Shown: positions 24,302 to 36,870 of the stretch, one piece after another
Numbering within the stretch: position 1 is the stretch's first letter
How the letters are laid out: each line of letters starts with the position of its first letter
Assembly (NCBI GenBank): GCA_900155495.1
Contig: FTLJ01000213.1
Coordinates: 1 to 64,000, forward strand
DNA length: 64,000 nt
Reading direction: 5' to 3'
DNA from: Porogramme epimiltina
Taxonomy: Eukaryota; Basidiomycota; Agaricomycetes; Polyporales; Polyporaceae
Made by a program: the position numbers and the translations under genes
The notes under the pieces: model-generated
Told to the model about the DNA's origin: nothing
Database searches by the model: none
Seen by the model: the letters and a program-made list of their open reading frames with translations, nothing else

Positions 24302-26597
24302 CGCGGCGTGTAGGGGTGTAGGGGCGCGCTGCTGTGGGCTCGGTGATGTGATTCTCGAGAGTCGGGGGAGAACGGGGAGGTACGAGATAGAGGGCGAGGA
24401 TGGGGCTAGGACAGGCGGAGACTGCGAGGTGTGACTGGCGGGCGTCCCTGCCCGCGCTCCGCTTCGGCGTGCGGGCCTCGCTCGTGTAGAAGGCTTCGTT
24501 TCGATCGCCAATTCGGCTTTCTTTTGTTCGTTGCGATAATCCTTTACCGCGCTGGACGGATGGAGTGTATTAGCTGAGCTACTTGGACGTGCCTTATAGG
24601 GAAGGCGCTAGGAAGATCCTAGGTCGGCCATGGTCGTCCCGCAGGGGTCGTGCCCTCTGTCAGCCCGTCTATCGCCGTTGTTTTTTTAGACACGCACGGG
24701 CGGCACTCTGCCGTCCTAGCCGAGCGGCACTCGGGACTTCGCTGCCTACCAACCGGCCTCAGAGCCTTCTCTAGTGGTTCTATGTTTCGTATATACCTAC
24801 CGATGCTGAAAGGGAAGGGCAGCATTCGCACAATTGTAGGTCTCGTCTACGGGTGTACCTGCGAATCGTCCGAGGAAGTGCGGAGGTTGAGGGGGTGTAT
24901 TACGACAGAATTTCCAAGTGTGGGATGAGCGGAGAGGCTCCAACTGCCAATCAGAACGGAGTTGCCGTTCCAATATCCATGATCCGAGGGCACGTGCATT
25001 GCGTGGGTGAAGTCGACAGTGGGTTGATCGAACATCTCGACGAAGGTGAGTGTCCAATATAATTATCATGTCCTCCACTCTCCGCTACCTAAGCTGCGAT
25101 CTGCTGTATATACGCTGCGCAAAGAGCGGTAAATATATAACCACCTGCAGGAGCTGGGCATCTCGGCTATAGGTCCTGTGGGTGTTCGGGATTCGCGCGT
25201 TGTAGTACATGCGAACTCATCACAAGACACAAAGATAGGCGATTTGGAGTCCGACATCGACGGAGCCTTGTCATACCACAAGGAGGGATCCTGCTAGTTA
25301 ATGCACCTAAGGTAATATAGTGATCAGCCTGTAGTTGCCGTACTACGTTATTCGTGAACTGCCTCGCACTGGGGGCGCCGCATTCCTGCCTGAACGACCT
25401 CCGCCATGAGTGAGAGGCGCATTGGTCAATGGTATGGGCACACGGCCACAAAGAGCCCCCCAGAGCACAATTAAGAGCAACTTTACGCTAATTTGCGACT
25501 ACTTAGCAATCGAGCACGATCGCGCCACCGGACCCGCCTCAGCCTGAAGACGCGCGGGGATGGGCTGGTAGCCTTTATGAGCGTCCACGGGGAAGCAGAC
25601 GCGAAGGATCGTGTATTCGAGACATAGTAACGAGGTCGTTACTTAAAGACGCCCTCTGCCCCGACATCGGTGGTCCGTGGCCACTGCGCATCCCGCGCGG
25701 CGCGATGCTCAGTACTGAGGACGAGCGCCTGATATCGATGTTCGCCGGGAGGAGGCACGGGGCCCAAAAAGGCAATTCGGCCACTGCGGTGATAGGTCAC
25801 CGGCGCGTCTCCGTCGCGCCCCCGGTTGAAGCCTTTGTCTTTACACTTTCACTATCAACACTTACTAGTTCTCTCTGATCAAGACCCGGGGGCCGTGGAA
25901 GATCGATGTACGCTCGCCCCGATGACGATAACAAAGGAGCGGAGAAAGTTAGGGGCGTGTGTACATGCCACCGATGCTGGGCACCGATAGAGTTGGGTGC
26001 AGTTTAGGTTCTGTGCTAATGACGGGTGCGTGTTGCTTCAAGTTTGAGTTCTCAAAGTCTAACTGGGTATCAATGAAAGACCGGGGCACCGTTGCGACAA
26101 CAACCATGTACACTGCGCTCTTGCCGTCGTCTGGATGTTGACAACATGCTTGCTCATCTCACCTCGCGCTGTGGTATCAAGCACGCACTCACCGTGTTCG
26201 GCGTCCACCGTGCCGCGAGGCAGTACACGCTAAGTAAATCTCTCTGTTTCAGGGGCTCAGAGGAAAACGTTTCTGAGAGTTTTCGATCCCATTTGAAGCA
26301 AAATTTTCTTTCCAAGATCAATGAGCTGAGTTCGTGCTCTCTCAAGACCTGTGCATAGGCATGTATGCTAGGCATCCCTGCTAGCATGTGAAAGCTAACC
26401 GAGTAGACGATTCATGAAGACACATTGCCAAACGACCGGAAGGCAACGGCTGTACAAGTCCGACCTCATACATGCCTCGTGTCGTCTCTTCGTTATAAAA
26501 GCTCACTCCGAGGGAGCTATCCCATCGACCCGGTCTGTCCATCGCTCCTGCCTTCGCTCTACTCGTCTCTCAATCTCGCCGACCAGCCCGCTCGTTT
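24302..26597. other. intergenic
   Basis: The first 350 bases resemble the 3' flank of member 7; for example the 15-mer at 24576-24590 recurs at 37236-37250. A frame at 24853-25047, followed by a good GTGAGT donor and an acceptor before 25150, could be part of an orphan gene, but no start or homology was seen. The right end contains the TATA box of member 4. Confidence 0.35.
26494..26500 (+). promoter_or_regulatory. TATA box of family member 4
   Basis: TATAAAA lies 104 nt upstream of the member 4 ATG. Members 8 and 12 have TATAAG-type elements at nearly the same distance (about 100 and 92 nt), which supports a real shared core promoter. Confidence 0.55.
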
Positions 26598-27775
26598 ATG
26601 CATAACGTCAGTATGCGTCCGCGAGCTAGACGATGGAGCGTTGGCTTATCTCTTTTCGCTAGACACCAACACAACACAACCTACACCAGATCTTATCCCT
26701 CCTCGAGGTAGGTTCCTTTGATGTGTAACATACACGGGTTCTGGTTCTTACTTTGTATACTCTAGAGCACCGCAGAAAACGACAGCGCCCTTGCTGCTAG
26801 CTTGTATCCAATCGCTGAACAAATCGTACGTCACGCAATCATTCGGCGATGAACAACTTCCCCTGATTTGTTACTTAGCTTGTCGTCATGGAGCATTACG
26901 GCGCAGTCGACCTGCTCTCCCTTTCTCCTCGTCAAATGTACTGGTATTTCAACGCTCTCGTTGGCGCGGGAGAGGAGCACCCTGCCCAACCGGACCTTAC
27001 TTTCGACTCCTATACTACTAGCGGCATATCGGGGCCGCTCATAGATCACGATGACGTTGATTTTCAAGAAGGCTCATCTTTGATGTGTGGTAATGCTATC
27101 GCCGCTGTAGAGGTATGTCTTCCCCTTAACCCTTTTTCAACGTTGCTGACCGTCACACATAACAGCAGCCCATCTTCCCCCAGGCGCCTCCCCACGGCAG
27201 CCACAACCTCTCACGAGCATTCCGTATCGTAGAGCTTGAACAGGAGATATACAGGCACGGGGCTCCTATCGACGGGGAACCGATACCACCGATTCAATTC
27301 ACCGCGCGGGGTCAATACGGCATCTCCTATAAGGACCTGAAGCACGTTGACAATGCGGGGCAGCTCGCGTTCTCTCGCCGTTCCTCGCTTAAGGCTAAAG
27401 CCGCGTTGCGCTTCGGAGTAAGTGGCTCTTTTGGTCGCTGTCCTGCCTCGATCGCGTGCTGATTGAAACGTGTCCACATGCAGTTCATGCAGCATGAGGT
27501 GAAGCAGGTGAATATCCGCCGCATTGACGACTCCCCGATCACCATTGCAACCATGGCGCGGACCATCTTGCGTGCTCTCAAGACGACCATGGTGAGTTGT
27601 GACTCTACGCTCGTCTTGCCGAGCAGGAGGCTCATTGTGCGTCGCGCCCGTATAGCGCGGCCAGCCGCTCCGATACCACGGCGAGAACGTGCCCTTTGAA
27701 CGCCTCGTGCTCCTCCGCGTTGTGCAGGTTACGCGAGGTAGCCTGCAGCCGTTCTTTGGCATGGTGGTCGAGTAA
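26598..27775 (+). CDS. family member 4: unknown expanded family
   Basis: Seven exons, all phase 0: 26598-26606, 26663-26707, 26766-26825, 26879-27112, 27169-27417, 27484-27591 and 27656-27775; 274 residues. The first exon is only 9 nt (ATG plus two codons), matched by member 8. The module runs from GQYGISYKDLKHVDNAGQLA to KAKAALRFG (end of exon 5). The 108-nt exon 6 encodes HEVKQVNIRRIDDSPITI, and exon 7 encodes FERLVLLRVVQVTRGSLQP, ending close to the C-terminus. Exons 1, 3 and 6 have exactly the lengths seen in member 8 (9, 60 and 108 nt), marking the two as sisters. No targeting signal or known domain is visible. Function is unknown. Confidence 0.72.
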
Positions 27776-28863
27776 AATCGTGTCCGACGTCACCCAGTGC
27801 GGCGATAAGGAGCAGGGCCATCACGGCGATCTCCGCGGGCCGTCGTACGCACCGAGGGTGGAACGTCGAAGTGTGGCTTCGGGGAGGACGAGTGTGGCAG
27901 GTCGCCCACACTGATGCACGCGGAGCGTCGAGAGCGCGGGGTCGGGGAGGCTCTCAACGTGGAATTGGCGTTTTGCAGTTTTTACACAGCGGGAGGCTGT
28001 ACATGACGTCTGAGTGACATGCTCCCGGTTATTGTTAATCTTATGCAGGAATGTGGCCGTTCGCTATCGATACTTAGTTCTCCTACTACTACTCTAATGC
28101 CCTAATGCCCTAATACTACTTCCAGACTCCGAAACGATCGGTTCCGATTACCCATTTGCCCGACTATACCGGACCGCCGTGTAGTGGATCGTGAGACTGG
28201 AAGTTTTCCTGGTACAGATTTCACCGACATGGTATCCGCGCAACAAGGCGTTCACAGTCACATGTTGATGCGGAAGGGTGGGGGAGGCGTGCACGAGGGG
28301 CGTGCGCGCAGGGGCCTCAGACGATCCGCGAAGTATTGCGGATATCGGCGTATGCCTTTGCGTGATAGGAGAGTGCGCCTCATCTTGCGAGATGCATCCA
28401 TTTTTCCGGGAGTAATTCTCAGTAACATTGAAGGATCGCTTTGTACTACAAGTGCTCATCGCGACATAGACCACACCGTGTGCCTCTGCAATGGACGAGT
28501 GTTCGTACTTTGTAGCCGCACCAGGTTATACACAGTTATACAATGTCATGTGGGTGGGAAGGGTAAAATGAAGACTTTGCTATCTCTACTGTATCAATTT
28601 TTGTCGTCTACCAAGATTACACAAGAGATATTTTATAATGCTGAAGTTTGAACCGCTGATGAGGGATGATTGTACGAATCATTGGGCGCGACAAATGGCC
28701 TGAGGAAAGATCAATAAGGGACGAAACGGGGTCGAGTAGCGGAAGTAGCTAGCTACTAAGTAGTCCACGGAAAAGATGTGCAAAGCATGTCATACCAGCT
28801 CGTGCAAACGATGTACATTGTGCACATTCTCTTTCGTCCAGTCCTCAATCCTTACTTTGCTCT
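27776..28863. other. convergent intergenic spacer
   Basis: About 1.1 kb lie between the 3' ends of members 4 (+) and 5 (-). Only short open frames of doubtful value are present. An AT-rich tract with CCCTAATG/CCCTAATA near-repeats lies around 28095-28120. Confidence 0.4.
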
Positions 28864-30417
28864 TCAGCAAGGGTCGACGCTAAATCCGAAATGAGCTTGC
28901 ACGCTCCCCCGTGACACTTGAGTAATCGAAATCAGCTGGAGCGATTCAAGATCACGGGGGAGCTTTATGCCATGGTGTCGAAGATCTTTCTAAGCCAACC
29001 TCCTCGTCAGCATCGGGAATGTGAGGACGGACGATATCAGATTACTCACAACACATCTGCGTAGCTCCACTGCAGAACGCACAGCCAAATCTCCTTTAGT
29101 TGGTTGTTGCGGATGTCCCTTCTTCGTACGAAGTACGCTCACTTGTCGTTTGTTTTCGTACACGGTGTCTAACGCCTCCGAGACAACAAACTAGTGCAGA
29201 TGGTCAGTGGACGATATCATGACATAGAGAGCGAGGGGACGTACATTGTGCACAAACGTAATCTTCTGTGCACAGGTATGATCGAATGCGAGAGAATCGT
29301 GGTCTGGGATCATCGTGAAGTCCTTGCTTTCTAGCATCTTGATACTGGGTCGTCCCGTGTAGAGTATGTCAACCTTGGTGCATGTTGCGGAGTCGACACC
29401 GTTGGTGTACAGTTTCTGTCGTAGTCGCTGTGATAGATGGGTAAGAATGATACAGTGACGGAACTTAGTACGGTCAACTCACCCAGAACGGGAAGGGACC
29501 GGGGATGTACTCAAGCTGGACCGCCCGTTGAGTCTGAACCAAGGTTTCGTTTGCCGGTGTCTGTGCGTGACGACATAGCTTCTGAGTATACGGACGCGGT
29601 GCCACCCTTCGATTCTTCAAATGCCTAGATGCACCACTAGGCGTTTCTTTGAATGGTTCAGCGGACTTTGCGTGTGCTTGCGCCCAACCGCCGATATGCA
29701 GGTCGTCGCCTTGGACGTCCAGCATCGGAGAAGACACTCCCGATCCCCCCAACTCCATCAGGTAGATTTTGGATACGGCGTTTTCCCTTTCCATGCCTCC
29801 GGAGTGCCATGATAGCTGAGAGGGGGGAGATATATTGACATGCGAAGGGCTTGCCTCGAGAGAACCACCAGTTGCCATCGACCGTGCTATCACAGGGCTT
29901 ACAGAGCTCTTGGGACTGTATGTGGCTACGTTCGACTGTGGGTACTTGGTGTCGAGATCTTCGACGTCTGGGGGTCCGGGGAAGGTGTCTGCATAGTGGC
30001 GCAACGTATGATCGTCACCAAGTGGGACCATTGAGGAAGGTGTAACAGATAGGGCACGATGGTTGACATTATCGTTGCCGCAGAAGCAAAACTTAGTCTT
30101 ATTGGAAATGTGGGGTAAATTCAATCTTAGGTAAGAGGTAGTAGAGTGTGACGGCGATATATGATACTTACCTTCTCCAACGTGCCATTTGCATCCCCGC
30201 ATGTAGGGTCAACGTGACCCTCGTTTCCCCCTAGGAGCTTCCAGTCACCCTCAGCTGGGGAGCCGCTTTCCTTAGGATATAAGTTGATGGAGAATGTGTC
30301 GTCTAGTCCCGCCGCGAATCCGTGATATTGTGTACCACTGCTCATGGACGTGCCGTGAAGAGGCAATTTGCCACTATTGGCATACCCGTACTGAACTTGG
30401 TTGACGTTGAGAGACAT
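28864..30417 (-). CDS. family member 5: unknown expanded family
   Basis: Minus-strand exons: 30417-30172, 30097-29483 (start could be 30091), 29427-29245, 29190-29050 and 28989-28864; about 436 residues, all phase 0. The first two exons encode a variable Ser, Pro and Gly-rich region. The 183-nt exon 3 (same length as in member 1) ends AQKITFVHN. Exon 4 encodes NKRQVSVLRTKKGHPQQPTK. Exon 5 encodes LESLQLISITQVSRGSVQAH, replacing the usual Q-P with Q-A. The start is the first true ATG of the open frame. Reading frame and splice sites are intact. Function is unknown. Confidence 0.7.
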
Positions 30418-32071
30418 AATGGCCACTAGATGGTATCAGCATAATATGGATATGAGCTACCCTCTAAGACATACCGGTTGCTCCCACTTGCTGAATGCTT
30501 GGTCAATTGGAAGGATAGCGAATAGTGGGGGGAAAGACGGAAGGCCTGATTTCTGTCTAGAGGAGAGTGTCGCCCCATATATTGCTCGTTTGTCGGTCTT
30601 CGACCGGAACCGGATATTGAGGAGGGCGAGAGAGATATCGCGACAGACCAAGCTTGTTGTGAAGTGAGCGCAGGGTTCGGGGCCTGGACGATGAGTCACC
30701 CGGAGAGGCGCCTTCGGGGTGCGGGCCATTGGTGCTCTGGAGATCCGGAAGTCTGGACATGGTGCGTCGGAGAAATGAAGTCGAGGGGATATCTGCGGGA
30801 GAGGAGGAGGGTGTACGGGGAGATCGCGCGGGCACCATCGGTGCTTGCCACTGCGCTACTATTCGCCGTGGGAGGCTAGTACCCACGGTTCGCCGCATGA
30901 CGGCACTTGGGGCCGGTGGCCCCCTGCCAGCGGCGTCAGCCTCACTTAACTTCACGCGGATGAGAAGTGGGTGCACGGCTTGCTACCCTAAAGCTTGAAA
31001 GTTTGAACAGGTACTTCCGACTAACGGCCGGCATCAAGCTCAAGGTTGGCTCACTCGCGGAAACTGTCTGAGATAGTGGCAATTGATGTGCTCTACAGAA
31101 CACTACCGGAGGCTCTTGATTAGGGAGGATATCTCACTGCCTGATCATGAGTCACCGTAGTTGACTTCTACGAGGCCACATGTTGTAGAACACAGAAAAA
31201 CTAACATAAAAGCGACCAAGATATCTCGTACGACCCTTTTTTTCGGGGAAGACCTGAGCTGATGACACTCAGTCGGGGAATAGAACTTTAAATCGGAGTC
31301 ACGGGTTCTGCCCTGTCCGGATACCCGACTATTAGATATGAAAGCATACTCTAACATTGCGCGAGAGAATGTGAGACGCACCGCGTTGGCTTTCTGTGGG
31401 GTCCGGCGTATATGGCAATTACATTGCTTCATTGTCGAGGGTTCGGTATGACCTGATCCGGGGACTAAAAGTAGGCACGTGGCAACTCCGCCCCGGCTGG
31501 AAGTGGCCAGATGCCCGGCCCTGCCGCCGCGGGAGATGCTCCCAGCTAGAAGAACTCTGTCTCAACCCAGGGTCGCGGAGATGCGTGTAGTCACGATGGT
31601 ACATACGGATGCACAACGTACCACACCGGGTCCCGGGGTCTCACGCTTCTTGGCCTATGGTAGGCGGGATAGCTTCGCGCGTTGGTTGTGCGTCCGCCCG
31701 CCGACCGGAAGCTCTAGGACGAGCACCGAGGTGCAGCACCTGATAAATAAAAACAAGGTCCATTTAGAATGCTAGTCAGGCACGGGACATGAATATATAA
31801 CAACGAGGCGACGCGCCAAAGAGATATCCAGACAATGTCGTAGCCAACGCAAAAACCCGGCGGCCCGCAACCCGGTCTCGGCGCACAAGAAAGACAGATA
31901 TACGTACAGATACGCACTGCGATGGTGAATCCAGAATCCCGAAACCAATAGAACAGAGGTCCTTGATTCGAAGAAGGCGACACCGACGGCCACGAAAGGC
32001 GCGAACGAACCCGTGCGTAGCGCCGCACCCGGACGCGCCGCATTCAATCTGACTGCACGCGCCGCACGCGC
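30418..32071. other. intergenic
   Basis: Upstream of member 5 (left) and downstream of member 6 (right), both on the minus strand. The last 300 bases resemble the 3' flank of member 9 (about 41400-41740), including a shared ATGAATATATAA/GTGAATATATAA stretch. This agrees with duplication of the whole gene plus flanks. Confidence 0.4.
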
Positions 32072-33505
32072 TCAGTCCGCGCGGCGGATGGGCGAGCGAG
32101 AACGGCGCGACGGCTTGTATCCGATCTGCGGCTGGAGGCTCCCGTCGGAGATGCAGTCGATGCGCAGTAGGACGAGGTCCTCGAACGCGTGCGGGAAGCA
32201 TGGATCGCGGCCGTTGCAAATCTCCTGTAAGATGCCGGATGACGTATGAGCGTGAGGAAGCCGCGAGGAGGCTAGAAGTGTGGCTCACGATGAACCTGAG
32301 CACTTGTCGTGCGGCGTAGATGGCCAGCGCACCCTTCGTCGGCTGGAGCACGGTGCCATCCCGCTTGCGCGTCGTAACCGTCACTTGCTGCCGGTAGAGC
32401 GGAAGGCCTGGGAACTGGGCAAAGGGGACCGACGGGCGTTAAACAATGGTGCGAACACGTGGGTGTCTGAGGGGAGACGACGTACGTTGAAGACAAACGA
32501 CATCTTCTGTGCCATACGAACGGCGGGAAAAGCGACTTGGTCGTGGTCCGAAATGCCGCCGACATCATCTTTGTAGGCCAGCACGATATTGTAGGCATCG
32601 TACTCGATCGACCGCGGCATGTCGCCAACCTTCTTCTTTAGGCCCTTCACATATGGATCCTGCTTGAGTTCCTGCGTATGCGTTAGATAGGCTTCTAGCG
32701 GAGTACATCGAGATAGACGAGAACCGATACGAACCTCGACGTCGGGTTCCTGAATGGTAACGTGGGCGCGATTCGATCTGTTGTAGAAGCCCACGCAGCT
32801 GGCGTGGCTGACGCTGGCAGCTTCGGGTGGCCGTGGTTGTGCGATTGTGTGCGGGGTCGTATGATCTGCGACAGGGGGAGGCGATGTCGGTGGAAGAGGC
32901 GGAGGCGGCGGGGGAAACCGAGGAGGAGGATTATTGCAGTGATAGGCGTAGGGGGTGGTCACAGGAGACGATGCGGCAGATGCCTGTACCCTAACTGTGG
33001 ATTGACCTAAGTGGGCACGCGCAGTGCGGAAGGGTTCTGCAGGCGTGGCTCGATTTAAGGAATTGATATAGGGCCCTGAGAAGTTTGAGCGAATCACCCT
33101 ATGGGATATCCCACGCGGGGAAGAAGATCGAGCATCCGATATGTTTACTCTGTGTGCGAACGCGGGTAATACTGAAGGCGCAGGATGTGGATGCTTGTAG
33201 GAGGAATGCGCCGAAGTGAGTGTATGCGAGTCGTTCCCGAGAGCTAGATAAGGAAACATTGGGCTGGACTGGTTATGCCGATTCACGATGGTGTTGGGAA
33301 ATTGGTGAGAGGCGCTTGGACTGAAGCTTGAAGGGGGTTCTGACGATCCCGCGATGAATTGTGACGTTACAACGCCGATGTTATCTTCGACGACTGCTTC
33401 TACTGAGTATACATTCGCGGATACACCCCCTATAGATCGTTCATCGTTGAAGTAGGTGTACTGTGGAGGGGATATCGCACTGGAAGAGAGTGAGTGTTGA
33501 TACAT
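32072..33505 (-). CDS. family member 6: unknown expanded family (sister of member 9)
   Basis: Minus-strand exons: 33505-32735, 32671-32486, 32414-32289 and 32224-32072; 411 residues, all phase 0. Exon 1 encodes a variable region with a polyproline run and a short conserved entry (PQYTYFNDERSIGG) also found in member 9. Exon 2 (186 nt) encodes KKVGDMPRSIEYDAY and ends AQKMSFVFN. Exon 3 (126 nt) encodes QQVTVTTRKRDGTVLQPTKG. Exon 4 encodes FEDLVLLRIDCISDGSLQP and a short Arg/Ser-rich tail. The intron before exon 2 (63 nt) is stop-free and in frame, so both spliced and retained forms could be translated. The ATG was chosen because member 9 starts at the matching place. Function is unknown. Confidence 0.72.
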
Positions 33506-35694
33506 AAGTCGTGGGGGATATAGGGAAGTTTGAAAGTAGAAGGGACTAGGTAGGGGGAGCAAATGTATAAAAGGGATGCAGTATGTACTTACCTTCACAG
33601 CACCACCCGCTAACTCGTGCTCTTGGGCGCGATAGGCCGCTCCTTGTGGAGGCTTCTGCGCATTACATGAAGAGGGGACGTCGGCATGACCATGTCTGCG
33701 AGGCCCATGTCGAGGACCGGATCTAGAGCCCCGAGCGGTCAAGCCTGTTTTTTTGAAACCAAGTTCCCCCGTGTGCTGTAAGTGGCCTATAAAAGGACAA
33801 TTGATACGATAGCTCACAAGATGTGCCATTCAAAACTTACGATAGTGGTCGAGGTAGAATCAAAACCCTCCGGACAAATACGCCATCCGCAGATCGCGCA
33901 GATTGAGGCTCCACTAGAAATGCCTCCCATGCGATGGCAGACTAATGGAGTATATTTCGGAGAGGACGTTTGTGGGGCTTGGGGGCTTGGCACGTCGCGG
34001 ACGCAACATGGCTGGCACATTAGCACCTCGATGCACCGAGAGCATGTGTATGGAGCGTGGTGGGTGCCATGCACGCTGAATCGTGGCATGTCTGGTACGT
34101 TCAATGAGACAGAGTGTATGGAGCGAATGATCCATGCAGCTTACCGGGCGCAAGGTACAGCATCCCCGCCCCTCGCCTCATCTTCATTCGAGGAATCTTT
34201 ACGCCACCAAGGGCTCGTGTGCATAGGATACCTCGGACAGAGGGACGAGGTAGGATATAGACGTCTAAGTAGTATTGACAGAAGCTAACGCTTGGATGTT
34301 AGGGAATGCCGGGGCGTTCGATGGGTGGGAGGCTCTGCGTCGAACGTTGAGCGACCATTGTTTGAATAACGCCGAGTCGGGGGGGGGATGATAGGGTCAC
34401 AGTCGTTTAGAAAGATGAGAGTAGGCACAGTGCAGCCGTGAAGTGTCAGAGAGTATGTGTTTGTGGGGAGTGGGGATGTCGCACCGCCGGCGTTGAGACC
34501 CATCGAGTTTCAACGACGAGCGGCGAGTGCTCTGTCCGTCGGCCTCTGGCGCTTATGCCGGCGGTAAAGCAGATAGAGCCGTCCGAGGGTAGTCGGTATT
34601 AGGTAATTCCCGAGCACTTCCGTTTTTAGCGGGGCGCGCATCACCCAGCTCGGCGTCACCAAACGGCGCCTTGACCGGTCTCTATCTCGATTCTCTACTA
34701 CGGCTTCCTGTATGCCAGGCTTCGAGCTCCAAGTCCACCCATGTGTTCTACCCATTGTCGCACCTCAAGTCTCGCGGCTCACTCGAACCAGCTCTCAGCC
34801 TTGCCCACGCCAACAAGCCACCGCCTCGTCACCCCCTGTGTCGCGCGAGTTCAGACAGTATGCGTCCGCAATACCTATGCGAACCCTGCCAGGTCCACGG
34901 CTCACTTGTTCTGCACGTTTTCCATCCATTTGTCTGCGAACACGGACGAGGTATACCTGTACATCGTGTCAACTTTATTTACTCGTTCGGAATTCCGTCT
35001 CTCTGGAATCCGTCTCGTCATGCTGAAGCTCCGTCCGTAACGCATGGTTTAGGTCATAATATTATCGTTGAACTTCTAGACTGTAAAACGTGAACCTATA
35101 CGGCGAATGTCGCCAACTTCGTGTTCCCTACCAGGCCGACATATATGAATGCTATGTTTCCCAAGGATTCATCCCCGCTCTCTTCTATGTCAGCCCCTTT
35201 GTTTATGAAACTAAATAAATGCGCAGGTATCCATTTGCGCCACTGTCGCAATCGAGCTGCGGTGTCATCAGAGGGTGAGTCGTCCGTTGTGTCTTTTCAC
35301 TCTGCGTAGTGCATCTTTTGCTGGTCACTGCTGAAGAAGTGTTTCCCATCTGGTTAACGTTTGGCCTAATGTTAATATCCTACCTGCATACGGATGGAGT
35401 CCTGTTGCTGCACTGTGGTCATATGATGTCTGTGCATGTCACTTATAGGATTGCCTTCACTGCCTCCAAGCACATGTTGCGGCGGCGGTTCTCCCTCTTG
35501 AATATGAGGAAATTTTTCTTCTCCAAACGAGGCTAAACCGATACGCTGAAGGACATTATACTCGGCTGGAACACAGGCCGAGGAGGCGTATGGTACAGCC
35601 TGTTGCTTTCAACGTTGCTCTTAAGGCACATTTCTGACCGCCTGAGGATCCAGCCACCATCGGTAGCTACCAGGATAGCAACACGCGCCTTACT
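33506..35694. other. intergenic with duplicated flank
   Basis: The part 33600-34330 is similar to 43190-43990 upstream of member 9, sharing for example a GAGGACCGGATCTAGAG block. Frames are not preserved between the copies, so the similarity marks duplicated non-coding flank. The remainder, up to member 7, shows no supported gene. Confidence 0.45.
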
Positions 35695-36870
35695 ATGGCC
35701 TTCCCTTTCGTGAGTCTCGTTGCTGATGCCACATTTGGGCAAGTTTTCGCTAAATATCGCCGAAGAACCCTTCTTGGAGCCAATATCAGGCCTTTCCTCC
35801 TCCCTCTACACACGAGGTGTATCCTATAGGCCCCGAGTTCAATGTGGGCAGATTTGTCATCTCTTTATACCAAAACGAAGCTGATTTTATCGTTTTATAA
35901 TTTCAACAGGATCCTTTTCCGCTTCCGGCACAATATTGTGGGTTTCAGACGTCCGAGGAGTCTGAGGCAGTCTTGAGTGGCAACTCGTCATCGTTCTATC
36001 ATTACGGTCTCCCAATGAGGCATTCCATAGGTTTAGGTGTATGTACAGATGGTTGAATGAACAAGAGACAGTCCTCACATTATGCCCCGCTTCTCCAGAT
36101 CCCAACATCCTCTATAGACCCCTCCTCTGCACGTACTCGTCCCTTCGTGCAGTATACAGCTGCAACCATAGTACCATCCGTTAGTAATGCCGCCTTAATC
36201 AACTTGCAGCAATTACTGACCCATACCAATCACAGAATCTTCCTTCTATCTCGGCGTCCCTAGTTCCCCCTCACGGGAGGCACATTCAACGTCACCACCG
36301 CCATAAACCAATCCCCCTGCAGCAGAGGGCGTATAAAAACGGAATTAAGACGACAGCTCGTCTAATCTCCCCCATCATCTTCACGTCCGGAGGGAATGAT
36401 GGTGTCCTCTTGGCCGGGGACGCTGGTCATGTCGGACCAGTCGACAACGGTGGGCAACCTGCATTCCACTCGGATGGCTCACCGAAGGTCAAGGTCTCGC
36501 TGCGCTTTGGGGCAGGTCCTTCCCTTGCCGCTCTCCCGTTCTCCGCTCATGTTATTCAACAGCTCTTCAATGATCGTGGCAAACAGGTGAACGTTCGCAA
36601 CACGCGTTACGCCCCGATTACTCGCCAGAAACTTGCGCAGGTCGTCTCGCGCCGGCTTCGTGACCTCATTGTAAGTTGTGGATATCACTCTCCACGAACT
36701 GAGTTCACTTACCGGAGGGATATTCTTCGTAGGCTTGCGCAGAGAGCAAGGGGATGTTGTTGGAACACGCTGGTAGGCAAATCCAGCTATCGCAGATCGT
36801 CTTGCTACGCATCGAGCACGTTTCGACGGGAAGCTTTCAGCCCGTGCTCGGTGTGCGGCTTGGCGCATAG
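35695..36870 (+). CDS. family member 7: unknown expanded family, 5' exons uncertain
   Basis: The C-terminal module is clear: 36323-36511 (…FTSGGNDGVLL, KVKVSLRFG), 36563-36670 (GKQVNVRNTRYAPITRQKLA; 108 nt as in members 3, 4 and 8) and 36733-36870 (IVLLRIEHVSTGSFQPVLGV). Upstream, an ATG at 35695 followed by GTGAGT at 35710, and frames at about 35909-36044 and 36108-36167, make plausible N-terminal exons. The join to 36323 needs a long (about 155 nt) intron ending CTGCAG; otherwise the frame is interrupted at 36261-36263. The intron after KVKVSLRFG seems to be GC-AG (GCAGGT at 36512; 51 nt, stop-free). Closest to member 3. The gene is intact or recently damaged; I cannot decide. Confidence 0.55.

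Noticed and set aside
24853..25296. Two frames joined by good splice sites, possible orphan gene
   Set aside because: No start exon, no TATA element in place and no similarity to the family module.
33782..34288. 168-codon plus-strand open frame upstream of member 6
   Set aside because: The duplicated counterpart near 43490-43990 does not keep the frame, so it is non-coding flank.
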